NCBI RefSeq assembly: GCF_007713685.1
Contig: NZ_VMRJ01000001.1
Span: 62,001 to 126,000, forward strand
Source of the DNA: Hymenobacter setariae
GTDB lineage: Bacteria; Bacteroidota; Bacteroidia; Cytophagales; Hymenobacteraceae
Direction of reading: 5' to 3'
DNA: 64,000 nucleotides
Each line of letters opens with the position of its first letter. Within the stretch, counting starts at the first letter, position 1. The notes beneath the pieces were generated by a model. The model made no database searches. It was not told where the DNA came from and was given only the letters and a program-made list of their open reading frames with translations. This document shows, piece after piece, positions 28,586 to 37,622 of this stretch. A program made the position numbers and the translations under genes.

Positions 28586-31500
28586 ATGAATAGGCTGCGT
28601 AGGTTTCAATGGGTCAGGCTGCTGCTGGGGCTACTCCTGTGGGGTGCTGGCTTGGGCGCGCAGGCCCAGGATACGCCCCCCGGCGAGTTTCGCTTCGAGC
28701 ACATCACCGTCGACCAGGGCCTCTCGCACAGCGACGCCATGTGCATGGCGCAGGACTACGACGGCTTCATTTGGATAGGCACCAACCGGGGCATCGACCG
28801 CTACGATGGCTACGGCCTCAAGTCGTACGCGCTGCCCATCAACCCCCGCAACGGGCAATCGAGCAACCGCATCTCGGCGCTGCTGGCCGCTCCCGGCAGG
28901 CAGCTGTGGGTGGGCACCGAAAACTCAGGCCTGAGCCGCTACGACGCCGACCACGATACGTTTGAACCCCTAGGTACCCGCAGTTTTCCGGGGGCCTACC
29001 GCGCTCTAGGTGCCCGCCTGGCCCAGGCCGACGTGAAAGCGCTGACTACCGACGCACAGGGCCGCCTCTGGGTGGGCACGGCTCAGGATGGCTTATTCGT
29101 GCTAACCCTCGATAAGCAAGGCCAGCCGTCGGCCCTACGTCAACTGCCGCCCACTGCTGCTGACCGGCCTCCGCTGGCGGGCATTACGAGCCTAGCCATT
29201 GATGCCGACGGCCAGGCCTGGGTAGGTACGAAGAGCGCAGGACTGGTGCTAGTGCGCACCACCGAGCCAGCGCTGCCGGTAGAAGCTACCTCGCTGACCA
29301 TGCCCGTGAGCGCGCTTACCCTCGACCGACGCGGCGACTTGTGGGTGGGCACCGAACGGCAGATTTTCTGGATACCGGCGGCCAGCCGCCGCACCGGGCA
29401 CGCGCTGGCTGGCCACGCGCTGCCGCATCACTACCCGCTCATTCAGGCGCTGCACCTCGACTCGCTGGGGCGGCTATGGGCGGGCACGCTCTACGGCCTC
29501 TATGTGTGGGAGGCAGGCGTAGTGACGGGCACCGCCCCGCCGCTGCGCACGGCGCGGCCCACCCTGTTCTTGCCCCGCGATGGCGAAGTGCACGGCCTAA
29601 ACTCGGAGCGCGTGCACCAGATTTTTGAGGGCCGCGACCAACTGGTGTGGCTGTGTGCCTCGGCGGGCGGCCTCAACAAGGTAGACCTGCGGCAGCGCGC
29701 CTTTGGGCACCTGCGGCACCAGCTCACGGGTCAGCCGGCCCTCTCCAATGCTAATAACTATATCAACGCCATTTATAAGGAGGAGGCGACGAACACGCTG
29801 TGGCTGGGCTCGCGCAATGGAGTGTCGGCCTACGACCTAGGGCGCCACACCTACCGCAGCTACCTCAACCAGCAGTCGGACACAGTGCGGGGCGTGGACG
29901 TGGCTACCATCTTCCGTACTGCCGATGGCACGCTCTGGTTTGGCACCCGCGACAACGGGCTGGTGGCCCTACGCCGCACCGGCGGGCGCGAGCAACTTAC
30001 TACCTACCGGCGCCTGCCGGGCGGCTTCGACTTGGCCGCTAGCAGTATCGAGCACCTAGCCCAAGATGGCCAGGGCACGCTCTGGGTAGCTACGTTTTCG
30101 CAGGGCTTGTTTCGCCTAGGTCCCGATGGGCGCCTGCTGGCGCACTACGATGCCCCACACGCCGGGCTGCCCACCAGCCGCTTTACCTACCTGCTCTACG
30201 ACGCCAGGCGCGACGTGCTGTGGGCCAGTACCCGCAACGCGGGCCTGCTCAAGCTGCGCCCCACCGCCGACTCGCTGCTTCTGCTGCGGCAGTTTGCCTA
30301 CGATGCGCACGCGGCCGAGGGCTTGCGCGTGAACTACGTATGGCCGCTGCTGCTGGGTAAGAATGGCGACCTCTGGCTAGGTACCATCGGCGGTGGCCTG
30401 CACCAGCTCACCACCGATGCGCAAGGCCGCGACGTGGTGCGGCCCTACAGCCGCTATCTGCCCGAGAGCGACGTGGAAAGCCTGCTGGCCGACGAGGCCG
30501 GCAACCTCTGGGTAGGCGGCACTGGTCTCTACCGTTTCACACCGACCACCCGCCGCTACCTGCGCTACGATGTGGCCGACGGCCTGCAAAGCAACGCTTT
30601 TAAAATAGGGGCCGCCGCCCGCGGGGCCGACGGCACGCTCTACTTCGGCGGCATCAATGGCATCAATTACTTCCAGCCCTGGGCCATTCAGGCCAACCCG
30701 ACGCCGCCGGTGGTGCAGTTCACGGGACTGCGCGTGGTCAACCAGCCGGTGGCAGTGGGCCAGCCGTTTAATGGCCGCGTGCTGCTACCTAGGGCATTGA
30801 GCCAACCTCAAACCGTGACCATCCGGGCGGCCGAAAACGACTTCTCGGTCGAGTTCGTGGCCCTCAACTATACCAATCCGCAGAAAAACCACTACGCTTA
30901 CCGCCTGCTGGGTTACAACGAAGGATGGGTACGGCCCGGCCCCGGCCAGCGTACGGCCAGCTTCGCCAACCTGCCGCCCGGCCGCTACACCCTGGAGGTA
31001 AAGGCCGACAATGGCGAGGGCGTATGGTCGCCGCGGCCGGCCACCATGCAGTTTGAGGTGTTGGCCCCGTGGTATAAAACCTGGTGGGCTTACCTGCTGT
31101 ACGCCAGCGCGCTGGTAGGAGCCGTTGCCCTCTATCGACGCACCGAAATCACCAAGCAAAACCTGCGCAACAAGCTGGCGCTGGAGCACTTGATGGTAGA
31201 AAAAGAAAAGGAGCTGACCAACCTCAAGCTCGGCTTCTTCACCAACGTGAGCCACGAGCTACGCACGCCGCTTACGCTCATCTTGGGGCCGATGGAGGAG
31301 ATAATTGGCTCGTCGGCACCCATCCACCACCTGCGCGACAAGGTGCTGCTCATGCACCGGCAAACGCGCAAGCTCTTTGACCTGGTTAATCAGCTGCTCG
31401 ATTTTCGGAAGGTGGAAACCGGCAACGTACCGCTGCGCGCCAGCTACGCCAACGTGGTGCGGGCGCTGACTGATATTTTCTCCGTATTTGAGCAAAAAGC

Positions 31501-32851
31501 CGCCGAGCGCCGCATTACCTACCTGCTCGACGTGCCTGCCGAGGCCGTGCGGCTGTATTTCGACCGCAGCAAGCTCGAAATCATCCTGACCAACCTGCTG
31601 GCCAATTCCTTTAAGTACACCCCCGAGGTCGGGCGCATCGAGCTGGCGGCCACGGTGGTAGGCACACCGGGCAGCGAAGCTGTGTTTGAGCAGGGGCAGC
31701 CGGTAGGTAACTACCTAGAGATAAGCGTAGTCGATACTGGCGCTGGCATTCAGGCCAGCGAGCTGGCGCACATCTTCGACCCCTACTACCAGGCCTCGCA
31801 CACCGATACGCTGCGCATGACGGGCACCGGCATTGGGCTGTCCTTGGTCAAGCAGTTTGCCGAGCGGCATGGGGGCAGCATAGCGGTGGCGAGCGAGGTA
31901 GGAGTGGGCACCACGTTCCGGCTGCGGCTGCCCTTCGGCCAAGCCCACTTGCAGCCCGGCGACCTAGTGCCCGACACCGAGCAGCCCGAGCCGCTGGCTC
32001 CCGCGCTCCTGGCGCCCGAGTCGCTGGACCTGCCCAACGAGCCCGTGACCCTGGCCACGCGCCCCCGCCTACTGGTGGTGGAAGACAACGACGAGGTGCG
32101 CCAGTACTTGCAGCAGCTCTTTGCCGCCGACTACGAGGTGCTGGCCGCCGCCGATGGTCTCGAAGGTTGGCAGCTGGCCCTAGGTCAGGCCCCAGCCTTG
32201 GTTATCAGCGATGTGATGATGCCCAACAGCGATGGCCTGGAGCTGTGTCAGCGCCTCAAGCAGCACCCCAAAACCAGCCACGTGCCGATACTACTGCTCA
32301 CGGCGCGCACGGCCGCCCTGCACGAGGTCGAAGGCCTCGACCTAGGGGCCGACGACTACGTGCCCAAGCCCTTCAACCCGCTGGTGCTGCAAGCCAAGGT
32401 AGCCGCGCTGCTGCGCAATCGCCACCAGCTGCGCGAGTACTACCAGCGCCAGCTGCTGCTCGAACCCACTGAAGTCGTCATTCCCGATGCCGACCGCACC
32501 TTCCTGGAGCAGGCCATGCGCACCGTGGAGGCCCACCTCACCGACCCGGCCTTTAGCGTATTGGTGCTGGCCGAGGCGCTGTGCATGAGCCAGTCGGTGA
32601 TGTACCGCCGCATCAAGAGTATCACTGGCCAAACCACGGTCGAATTTATCCGCGATGTGCGTATGAAGCGCGCTGCCCAGTTGCTGGCCCACAGCAGTTT
32701 GCGGGTGTCCGAAATAGCTTTCGAGGTAGGGGTGGAGAACGTGAAGTACTTCCGCAAAACCTTCCAGAAAATCTACGGCATGGCCCCCACCGAGTACGCC
32801 CGCCAGCACCGCCCCGCCCGCGAGGCCGCGCTGGTTGACGAGGACGAGTAG
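28586..32851 (+). CDS. Hybrid two-component system regulator (HTCS) of the galactan locus
   Basis: A 1421-residue single-protein two-component system. In order: signal peptide (about 1-27); periplasmic beta-propeller repeats (about 30-740, with repeated LWVGT and WIGTNRGIDRYDG units); Y_Y_Y domain (about 755-825); one membrane helix (about 835-855); HisKA with NVSHELRTPLTLILGP (His near 889); HATPase with NLLANSFKYTP, DTGAGI and GTGIGLSL; receiver (about 1158-1270) with LLVVEDNDEVRQYL and ISDVMMPNSDG (Asp near 1208); and a C-terminal AraC-type HTH (about 1300-1410). HTCS proteins bind an imported oligosaccharide in the propeller and activate the adjacent utilization genes. Divergence from GH35 and proximity to susC make these the likely targets. 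Confidence 0.96.
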   Translation: MNRLRRFQWVRLLLGLLLWGAGLGAQAQDTPPGEFRFEHITVDQGLSHSDAMCMAQDYDGFIWIGTNRGIDRYDGYGLKSYALPINPRNGQSSNRISALLAAPGRQLWVGTENSGLSRYDADHDTFEPLGTRSFPGAYRALGARLAQADVKALTTDAQGRLWVGTAQDGLFVLTLDKQGQPSALRQLPPTAADRPPLAGITSLAIDADGQAWVGTKSAGLVLVRTTEPALPVEATSLTMPVSALTLDRRGDLWVGTERQIFWIPAASRRTGHALAGHALPHHYPLIQALHLDSLGRLWAGTLYGLYVWEAGVVTGTAPPLRTARPTLFLPRDGEVHGLNSERVHQIFEGRDQLVWLCASAGGLNKVDLRQRAFGHLRHQLTGQPALSNANNYINAIYKEEATNTLWLGSRNGVSAYDLGRHTYRSYLNQQSDTVRGVDVATIFRTADGTLWFGTRDNGLVALRRTGGREQLTTYRRLPGGFDLAASSIEHLAQDGQGTLWVATFSQGLFRLGPDGRLLAHYDAPHAGLPTSRFTYLLYDARRDVLWASTRNAGLLKLRPTADSLLLLRQFAYDAHAAEGLRVNYVWPLLLGKNGDLWLGTIGGGLHQLTTDAQGRDVVRPYSRYLPESDVESLLADEAGNLWVGGTGLYRFTPTTRRYLRYDVADGLQSNAFKIGAAARGADGTLYFGGINGINYFQPWAIQANPTPPVVQFTGLRVVNQPVAVGQPFNGRVLLPRALSQPQTVTIRAAENDFSVEFVALNYTNPQKNHYAYRLLGYNEGWVRPGPGQRTASFANLPPGRYTLEVKADNGEGVWSPRPATMQFEVLAPWYKTWWAYLLYASALVGAVALYRRTEITKQNLRNKLALEHLMVEKEKELTNLKLGFFTNVSHELRTPLTLILGPMEEIIGSSAPIHHLRDKVLLMHRQTRKLFDLVNQLLDFRKVETGNVPLRASYANVVRALTDIFSVFEQKAAERRITYLLDVPAEAVRLYFDRSKLEIILTNLLANSFKYTPEVGRIELAATVVGTPGSEAVFEQGQPVGNYLEISVVDTGAGIQASELAHIFDPYYQASHTDTLRMTGTGIGLSLVKQFAERHGGSIAVASEVGVGTTFRLRLPFGQAHLQPGDLVPDTEQPEPLAPALLAPESLDLPNEPVTLATRPRLLVVEDNDEVRQYLQQLFAADYEVLAAADGLEGWQLALGQAPALVISDVMMPNSDGLELCQRLKQHPKTSHVPILLLTARTAALHEVEGLDLGADDYVPKPFNPLVLQAKVAALLRNRHQLREYYQRQLLLEPTEVVIPDADRTFLEQAMRTVEAHLTDPAFSVLVLAEALCMSQSVMYRRIKSITGQTTVEFIRDVRMKRAAQLLAHSSLRVSEIAFEVGVENVKYFRKTFQKIYGMAPTEYARQHRPAREAALVDEDE

Positions 32852-32853
32852 GA

Positions 32854-32975
32854 CTGAAATACGATTGTCATGCAGAGCGAAGCGACGCATCTCGCGTGGT
32901 TACGCCTGCGAACGTCAGGGTTTACTGCGCCACGCGAGATGCTTCGCTACGCTCTGCATGACAATCGTACTTCAG
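32854..32975 (+). repeat. Long inverted repeat between convergent genes, family C
   Basis: Arms starting CTGAAATACGATTGTCATGC and ending in the complement (with one mismatch) form a stem of over 40 bases including GCGACGCATCTCGCGTGG. It begins 2 bases after the regulator's stop codon and overlaps the stop codon of the convergent thioesterase gene, so it could terminate transcription from both sides. Confidence 0.87.
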
Positions 32976-33382
32976 CTCTGCACTAGCTCCACACCCGAGC
33001 GCACTGGCACGGGGCGACGGTGCTCATCGACGGCCACAAACGTGAAGAGGCCCGTTACGGCCAGCTGGCGGTCTTCTGAGTACATCTGCTCGACGTAGAG
33101 CTCGACGCGCACCTGCACGCTGGTATTGCCTACGCGGGCTATGTTGCCGATGAGTTCGACGAGCGAGCCACCCGGAATGGGATGCGTAAAATCGACTTTG
33201 TCGGACGAAACGGTCACCATCTTGAGACGCGAAAAGCGCGTGGCCGTGATGAAGGCCACCTCATCCATGAGCATGAGCGTGGCACCGCCAAAGAGGGTGT
33301 CGTAGTGGTTAGTAGTGTTAGGAAATACAGCTTTGAAAATGCGCGTTTCGGCGCGGGCAATCTGGTCAGCGAGGGAGTTCAT
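32972..33382 (-). CDS. Acyl-CoA thioesterase, hotdog fold (YciA/BFIT-like)
   Basis: A 136-residue single-hotdog protein, expected to hydrolyse acyl-CoA thioesters in the cytoplasm. The family pattern is clear: VFPNTTNHYDTLFGGATLMLMDEVAFITATRF split by a turn, with the catalytic Asp in LMDE, then VTVSSDKVDFTHPIPGGSLVELIG and SVQVRVELYVEQ. The length is normal. It stands alone, convergent with the hybrid regulator. Confidence 0.9.
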   Translation of the reverse strand: MNSLADQIARAETRIFKAVFPNTTNHYDTLFGGATLMLMDEVAFITATRFSRLKMVTVSSDKVDFTHPIPGGSLVELIGNIARVGNTSVQVRVELYVEQMYSEDRQLAVTGLFTFVAVDEHRRPVPVRSGVELVQS

Positions 33383-33443
33383 AAAACTTAAAAAACAGCT
33401 TTAACACGTAAAATAACGGCTTAGTGAGGGCACGCAGCGCCCT

Positions 33444-33475
33444 AAAAGGCCGGGCGGCGCGGTGGCCGCCCGGCC
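33444..33475 (-). terminator. Rho-independent terminator of metE
   Basis: A perfect 11-base GC-rich stem (GGCCGGGCGGC and complement) followed on the minus strand by TTTT, 18 bases after the metE stop codon. Confidence 0.85.
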
Positions 33476-33492
33476 CCTAGGTAGATGCCAGG

Positions 33493-35817
33493 CTAGCTAA
33501 CGGGCTGCAACGCGGCCACTTGCCGCAGCTGCGTGGCGGCCTCTACCATTTGGCGTAGAGCGGCCTCCGTTTCGGGCCATTTGCGGGTCTTGAGGCCGCA
33601 GTCGGGGTTCACCCACAGGTTCTCGGCGGGCAAGATGGCCTGGGCTTTTTCGAGCAGCGCCACCATCTCCTCCACGGTGGGCACGCGGGGCGAGTGAATG
33701 TCGTACACGCCCGGCCCAATCTGGTTGGGGTATTGGAAGTCGGCGAAGGCGGCGAGTAGCTCCATCTGCGAGCGCGAGGTTTCCATGGTTATCACGTCGG
33801 CATCGAGCGCCGCGATGGCGGGCAGCATGTCGTTGAACTCCGAGTAGCACATGTGAGTGTGAATCTGGGTGTCGTCGCGCACGCCCGACGCGGCCACCCC
33901 AAAGGCCCGCACCGCCCAAGCCAAGTAGGTCGGCCAGTCGGCCCGGCGCAGCGGCAAACCTTCCCGAATGGCAGGCTCGTCAATTTGAATAATGCCGATG
34001 TCAGCGGCTTCAAGCGCCTGCACTTCCTCCCGAATGGCCAGCGCCAGTTGCAAGGCTGTGAGAGCGCGGGGCTGGTCGTCGCGCACAAACGACCACTGCA
34101 AGATGGTCACCGGCCCGGTCAGCATACCTTTCATGGGCTTGGTGGTCAAGGACTGCGCGTAGGTGGTCCAGGCCACCGTCATGTCTTGCGGGCGGTGAAT
34201 GTCGCCGTACAAGATGGGCGGTTTCACGCAGCGGCTGCCGTAGCTCTGCACCCAGCCGTAGGCGGTGAAGGCGAATCCATCGAGTAGCTCGCCGAAGTAT
34301 TCCACCATGTCGTTGCGCTCAAACTCGCCGTGCACCAGCACATCGAGCCCTAGGTCCTCCTGCCACTGCACTACCTCGGCCGTGGCCTGGCGCAGGGCTG
34401 TTTGGTAAGCGTCGTCGGTGAGGTCGCCCTTTTTCCAGCGCGCCCGCAGCTGCCGAATGTCCTCGGTCTGCGGAAACGAGCCGATGGTAGTGGTCGGAAA
34501 CAGCGGCAGTTGCAGCCGTGCTTGCTGTACCACAATACGCTCGGCAAAGGGGCTTTGGCGGCGGGCGTTGGCCTCGGTCACGGCCGCCGTGCGCTCCTTT
34601 ATATGCGGCCGGTGGATGCGCGCAGACTGACGCCGGCTGGCCAATGCCGCCTGGTTGTGGGTCAGCAGCTCGGCGCTGCCCGGCGCCTGAGTAGCCAGTT
34701 GGTGCAGGTCGCGTACCTCGCCGAGCTTCTGCTTAGCAAAAGACAGCCAAGGCTTGATTTCGGCTAACAAACTAGTGGTGCTCGTCTCCAGGTCGAGGTC
34801 GCAGGGGCTGTGCAGTAGCGAGCAGCTGGGCGCCAGCAGCACCCGTTCGGGGCCGAGTAGCGCTACAGCCACGTCGATGAGAGCCAGCGAGGCTTGGTAG
34901 TCGTTCTTCCAGATATTGCGGCCGTCCACTACACCTAGGGAAAGCGACAGCCAGCCCGGCACCAGCGGCAGCACCGTCGCCAGCTGCTCGGGGGCGCGCA
35001 CTAGGTCGAGGTGCAGCGCATGGATGGGCAGCTTAAGGGCCGTTTCCACATTATCGCGCAGACCTTCAAAATACGTGGTTACCAATAGCTTTAGGCCGGG
35101 GCAGCGGCGCGCTAAGTGGGCGTAGGCCCGCTGGTAAGCTTCGCGCTCGGCTAGCGTCAGGTCGAGGGCCAGGCAGGGCTCATCTAGCTGCACCCAGGCG
35201 GCGCCTTGCTGGTGCAGGCGGTTCAGGGCCAGTTCGTATACAGGCAGCAGGCGGTTCAGCAGCTCTAGTCGGTGAAAGCCGCTTTCCTTCTCTTTGCCCA
35301 GCAGCAGGTACGAAACCGGACCTAGGAGCATGGGCTTGGCCGCGGCGCCCAGCACTTGGCTGGCTTGGTTAAACTCATTGAAGAGGCGCGTCGAAAACAG
35401 GCTAAACTGCTGGTCCTTGGTAAACTCCGGCACCAGGTAGTGGTAGTTGGTATCAAACCACTTCGTCATTTCGAGGGCCGTGAGGTCGAGGCCGCCGTGC
35501 TGGTAGCCCCGCGCCATGGCGAAGTACAAATCCAGTTCGGTGGCGTCGCGGTTTTGGGTTACCAGCGGCGTGTAGCGGGCCGGAATGTTGCCCACCAGCA
35601 TGCTCGTGTCCAGTACGTGGTCGTAGTAGCTGAAGTCGTGGCACGGAATCAGGTCGAGGCCGGCGGCTTGTTGCAGCTGCCAGTTTTGCTGTCTGATGCG
35701 GGTGCCTACTTGGTGCAGCTCGGCCGCGCTGAGCGTGCCAGCCCAGTATTTTTCGCTGGCCTTTTTTAGTTCGCGCTGGCTACCAATGCGCGGGTAGCCT
35801 AGGTTGTGCGTAAGCAT
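33493..35817 (-). CDS. metE: Cobalamin-independent methionine synthase
   Basis: MetE makes methionine by moving a methyl group from methyltetrahydropteroyl-triglutamate to homocysteine, without B12. ATG 35817 gives the canonical start MLTHNLGYPRIGSQRELKKA and 774 residues, the family's normal size. The N-terminal and C-terminal barrels are both complete: FPTTTIGSFPQTEDIR opens the catalytic half, and zinc ligands sit in HTHMCYSEFND (about 653-655), ETSRSQME and VNPDCGLKTRKW. Further upstream in-frame codons lie in the mRNA leader. A cobalamin riboswitch precedes it, so it should be switched off when B12 is present. Confidence 0.97.
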   Translation of the reverse strand: MLTHNLGYPRIGSQRELKKASEKYWAGTLSAAELHQVGTRIRQQNWQLQQAAGLDLIPCHDFSYYDHVLDTSMLVGNIPARYTPLVTQNRDATELDLYFAMARGYQHGGLDLTALEMTKWFDTNYHYLVPEFTKDQQFSLFSTRLFNEFNQASQVLGAAAKPMLLGPVSYLLLGKEKESGFHRLELLNRLLPVYELALNRLHQQGAAWVQLDEPCLALDLTLAEREAYQRAYAHLARRCPGLKLLVTTYFEGLRDNVETALKLPIHALHLDLVRAPEQLATVLPLVPGWLSLSLGVVDGRNIWKNDYQASLALIDVAVALLGPERVLLAPSCSLLHSPCDLDLETSTTSLLAEIKPWLSFAKQKLGEVRDLHQLATQAPGSAELLTHNQAALASRRQSARIHRPHIKERTAAVTEANARRQSPFAERIVVQQARLQLPLFPTTTIGSFPQTEDIRQLRARWKKGDLTDDAYQTALRQATAEVVQWQEDLGLDVLVHGEFERNDMVEYFGELLDGFAFTAYGWVQSYGSRCVKPPILYGDIHRPQDMTVAWTTYAQSLTTKPMKGMLTGPVTILQWSFVRDDQPRALTALQLALAIREEVQALEAADIGIIQIDEPAIREGLPLRRADWPTYLAWAVRAFGVAASGVRDDTQIHTHMCYSEFNDMLPAIAALDADVITMETSRSQMELLAAFADFQYPNQIGPGVYDIHSPRVPTVEEMVALLEKAQAILPAENLWVNPDCGLKTRKWPETEAALRQMVEAATQLRQVAALQPVS

Positions 35818-36466
35818 AAAAGCTTGGGGGTAAGAATGAAAGAAACTCATTCTCAGCAAGGGCGCCGCCCCCGCACACTGCCGCAGCACGCCAGCCAAGC
35901 CGAACTACGGTACACCTAGGGCGTGCGCACGCCCGCTGGCCCCGGGGCGGCGTCCCGCCCGGCCAGTGTGTTACACCGCAATTCAATCAGCCAGACTACT
36001 GCCCCAGTTCGCGAGGGCATACGTCTAAAGTCGTAGGCAGGCAAGTCTCCTGGCTTGTACCATTATAGTCCTCCTTCTCACCCGGCGGGCAATGGAGATA
36101 ACTTGACTATAACTTGTTGCGGTACTTACAGTTGCGCGACAGCCCGTGATTCTCACACGGTTCCTTATTAATCTCGGTATTACCCGAAAACCTTCCTACG
36201 GCAATTGAATATTGCAAAGAATTCGGCGTGAAGATACACGCTGCCCTTCGACCATGCCTAGCCGTCTGCCCTTGGTACCTAGGCGCCAGTCAGAGTTCTC
36301 TGCCTTTAAGTGCGGTAAAAAGCTAGGAAAAGACGGTACTAAAGCTAGGTGACGGTACCGTCGTTTGAACATCGGGCCAGTACTTTGCGACTGCTGCCTA
36401 GGTAGCCCTGTGTTGCAAAAGCAACTGGTTGACGAATAACTTTTCCCACTAATCTATCCTATCTAT
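35818..36466. other. metE leader and divergent promoter region
   Basis: Between metE and the UBP zinc-finger gene. It holds the cobalamin riboswitch (36032-36200) and, between it and metE, about 215 bases of very GC-rich leader with further hairpin potential (around 35930-35965), probably the expression platform. On the other side, TTG (36413-36415), 21 bases and TAACTTTT (36437-36444) form a weak promoter for the plus-strand gene at 36467. Confidence 0.55.
36032..36200 (-). ncRNA. Cobalamin riboswitch upstream of metE
   Basis: On the minus strand the conserved core reads GGAACC...GAATCACGGGCTGTCGCGCAACTGTAA in pieces (36160-36124), and the B12 box AGCCAGGAGACTTGCC lies at 36055-36040. The outer helix P1 is formed by CGTAGG (36200-36195) and CCTACG (36037-36032). 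All parts are in the class order. It should bind adenosyl- or methylcobalamin and repress metE, the B12-independent isozyme. Confidence 0.93.
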
Positions 36467-36739
36467 ATGAATGCACCTTGCCAGCACCTACAGGCGCTCG
36501 ACCTGCACCATCTCAAGCACGATACCCAGCACGTGTGCCCCGAGTGTGTGGCCCTAGGCGACACCTGGGTGCACCTGCGCATCTGCCAGCAGTGCGGCCA
36601 CGTGGGCTGCTGCGACGATTCGAAGAACAAGCACGCTACCAAACACTTCCACGCTACACAGCACCCCGTCATCACCTCCGCGCAGCCCGGCGAGCGCTGG
36701 GCCTGGTGCTACCTCGACCAGTCGTTTGGGGAGTATTAG
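36467..36739 (+). CDS. UBP-type zinc finger protein
   Basis: A 90-residue protein consisting almost entirely of a zinc finger of the ubiquitin-hydrolase (UBP) type. Ligands are visible as CQHL near the N-terminus, CPECVALGDTWVHLRICQQCGHVGCCD (read in two parts) and HATKHFHATQHPV. This finger type is common as a stand-alone protein in bacteria, where ubiquitin is absent; its partner is unknown. The gene is convergent with the NADP-binding oxidoreductase, with a hairpin between them. Confidence 0.9.
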   Translation: MNAPCQHLQALDLHHLKHDTQHVCPECVALGDTWVHLRICQQCGHVGCCDDSKNKHATKHFHATQHPVITSAQPGERWAWCYLDQSFGEY

Positions 36740-36740
36740 C

Positions 36741-36776
36741 CAAAAGAGTAGTGGCCGGGGGGAGGGGCCACTACTC
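36741..36776 (-). terminator. Terminator between convergent genes
   Basis: An 11-base stem (GAGTAGTGGCC and complement) with TTTTGG after it on the minus strand; it directly follows the stop codon of the UBP gene, so it may serve both sides. Confidence 0.8.
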
Positions 36777-36787
36777 TCAAAATGAGC

Positions 36788-37522
36788 TTACTTGTCGCCG
36801 CGTTGCGACCCGTACTGCTTTATCATGGCCTCTTCCTGCTTCACGTGGTTGGCGACAAACTCCTTGCGCTGCTCCTCCGTGCGCGTAGTGCCTAGGTCGG
36901 CAAGCTGCTTTTTGAGCTCCGCACCCGGCAGGTCGGCACCGTATACCGGCGTGCCGGGCTGCTGCCGCCACGACTCATGTAGGCTACCATCGTCGATGGC
37001 GTCGAAGCCTAACTCCTCGACTAGCGCCATTACTTTCTGTTTGGCAGCGGCATCGTCGCTGGCCACGGGCAGCCCTATGCGGCCGGGCGTGCCAGCGGGT
37101 TTGCCCGCGCTGCCCAGGCTCGTGAAGGAGATATTATTGAACACCTTCACCACCGGGCGACCTATGTGCTGCTGCACCCACTCGCTCTCGGTGAGGTCGC
37201 CCTGCTCTAGCTCGGGCAGGTGGCCATCGCGCAGCAGCGGGTAGTAGTTGCTGGTGTCAATAATGGGCACATCGGCAGGCACGCCTTCGAACAAGTCTTG
37301 GGGCAGCTTCGGGATGCTTATCAGCGGGATAGTCACAATAACAATTTCGCCGGCGCGAGCGGCTTCGTGGGCCGTCACGGCGGTAGCCCCCGTTTTTTGG
37401 GCTAGGTCTTGTAGCGTTTCGGGGCCACGCGAGTTGGCAATAGATACGGTGTGGCCCAGCTTGGTGAGGCGACCAGCGAGGGTGCCGCCAATGTAGCCGG
37501 CCCCGATAATTCCTATTTTCAT
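36788..37522 (-). CDS. NAD(P)-binding oxidoreductase, F420-dependent-reductase-like
   Basis: A 244-residue Rossmann protein starting MKIGIIGAGYIGGTLAGRL (dinucleotide-binding GxGxxG) with VSIANSRGPETL, where the SR pair at the end of strand 2 suggests NADPH. It belongs to the group annotated as NADPH-dependent F420 reductase-like (NADP oxidoreductase coenzyme F420-dependent). Bacteroidota generally lack F420, so the true substrate is unknown. VVKVFNNISF and GLPVASDDAAAKQKVMALVEELGFDAIDDG are usual family segments. ATG 37522 was chosen; the frame is open upstream but shows no homology. Confidence 0.87.
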   Translation of the reverse strand: MKIGIIGAGYIGGTLAGRLTKLGHTVSIANSRGPETLQDLAQKTGATAVTAHEAARAGEIVIVTIPLISIPKLPQDLFEGVPADVPIIDTSNYYPLLRDGHLPELEQGDLTESEWVQQHIGRPVVKVFNNISFTSLGSAGKPAGTPGRIGLPVASDDAAAKQKVMALVEELGFDAIDDGSLHESWRQQPGTPVYGADLPGAELKKQLADLGTTRTEEQRKEFVANHVKQEEAMIKQYGSQRGDK

Positions 37523-37622
37523 TTTACTTAAATTAGAAGGTTGACCAGCGGCCGTGCGCCGCTGCAAGAGTTAACAACAGCTAAAAGCGCTGTTTGCTTA
37601 GGGCCGGTCGCTAGGCCGCACC

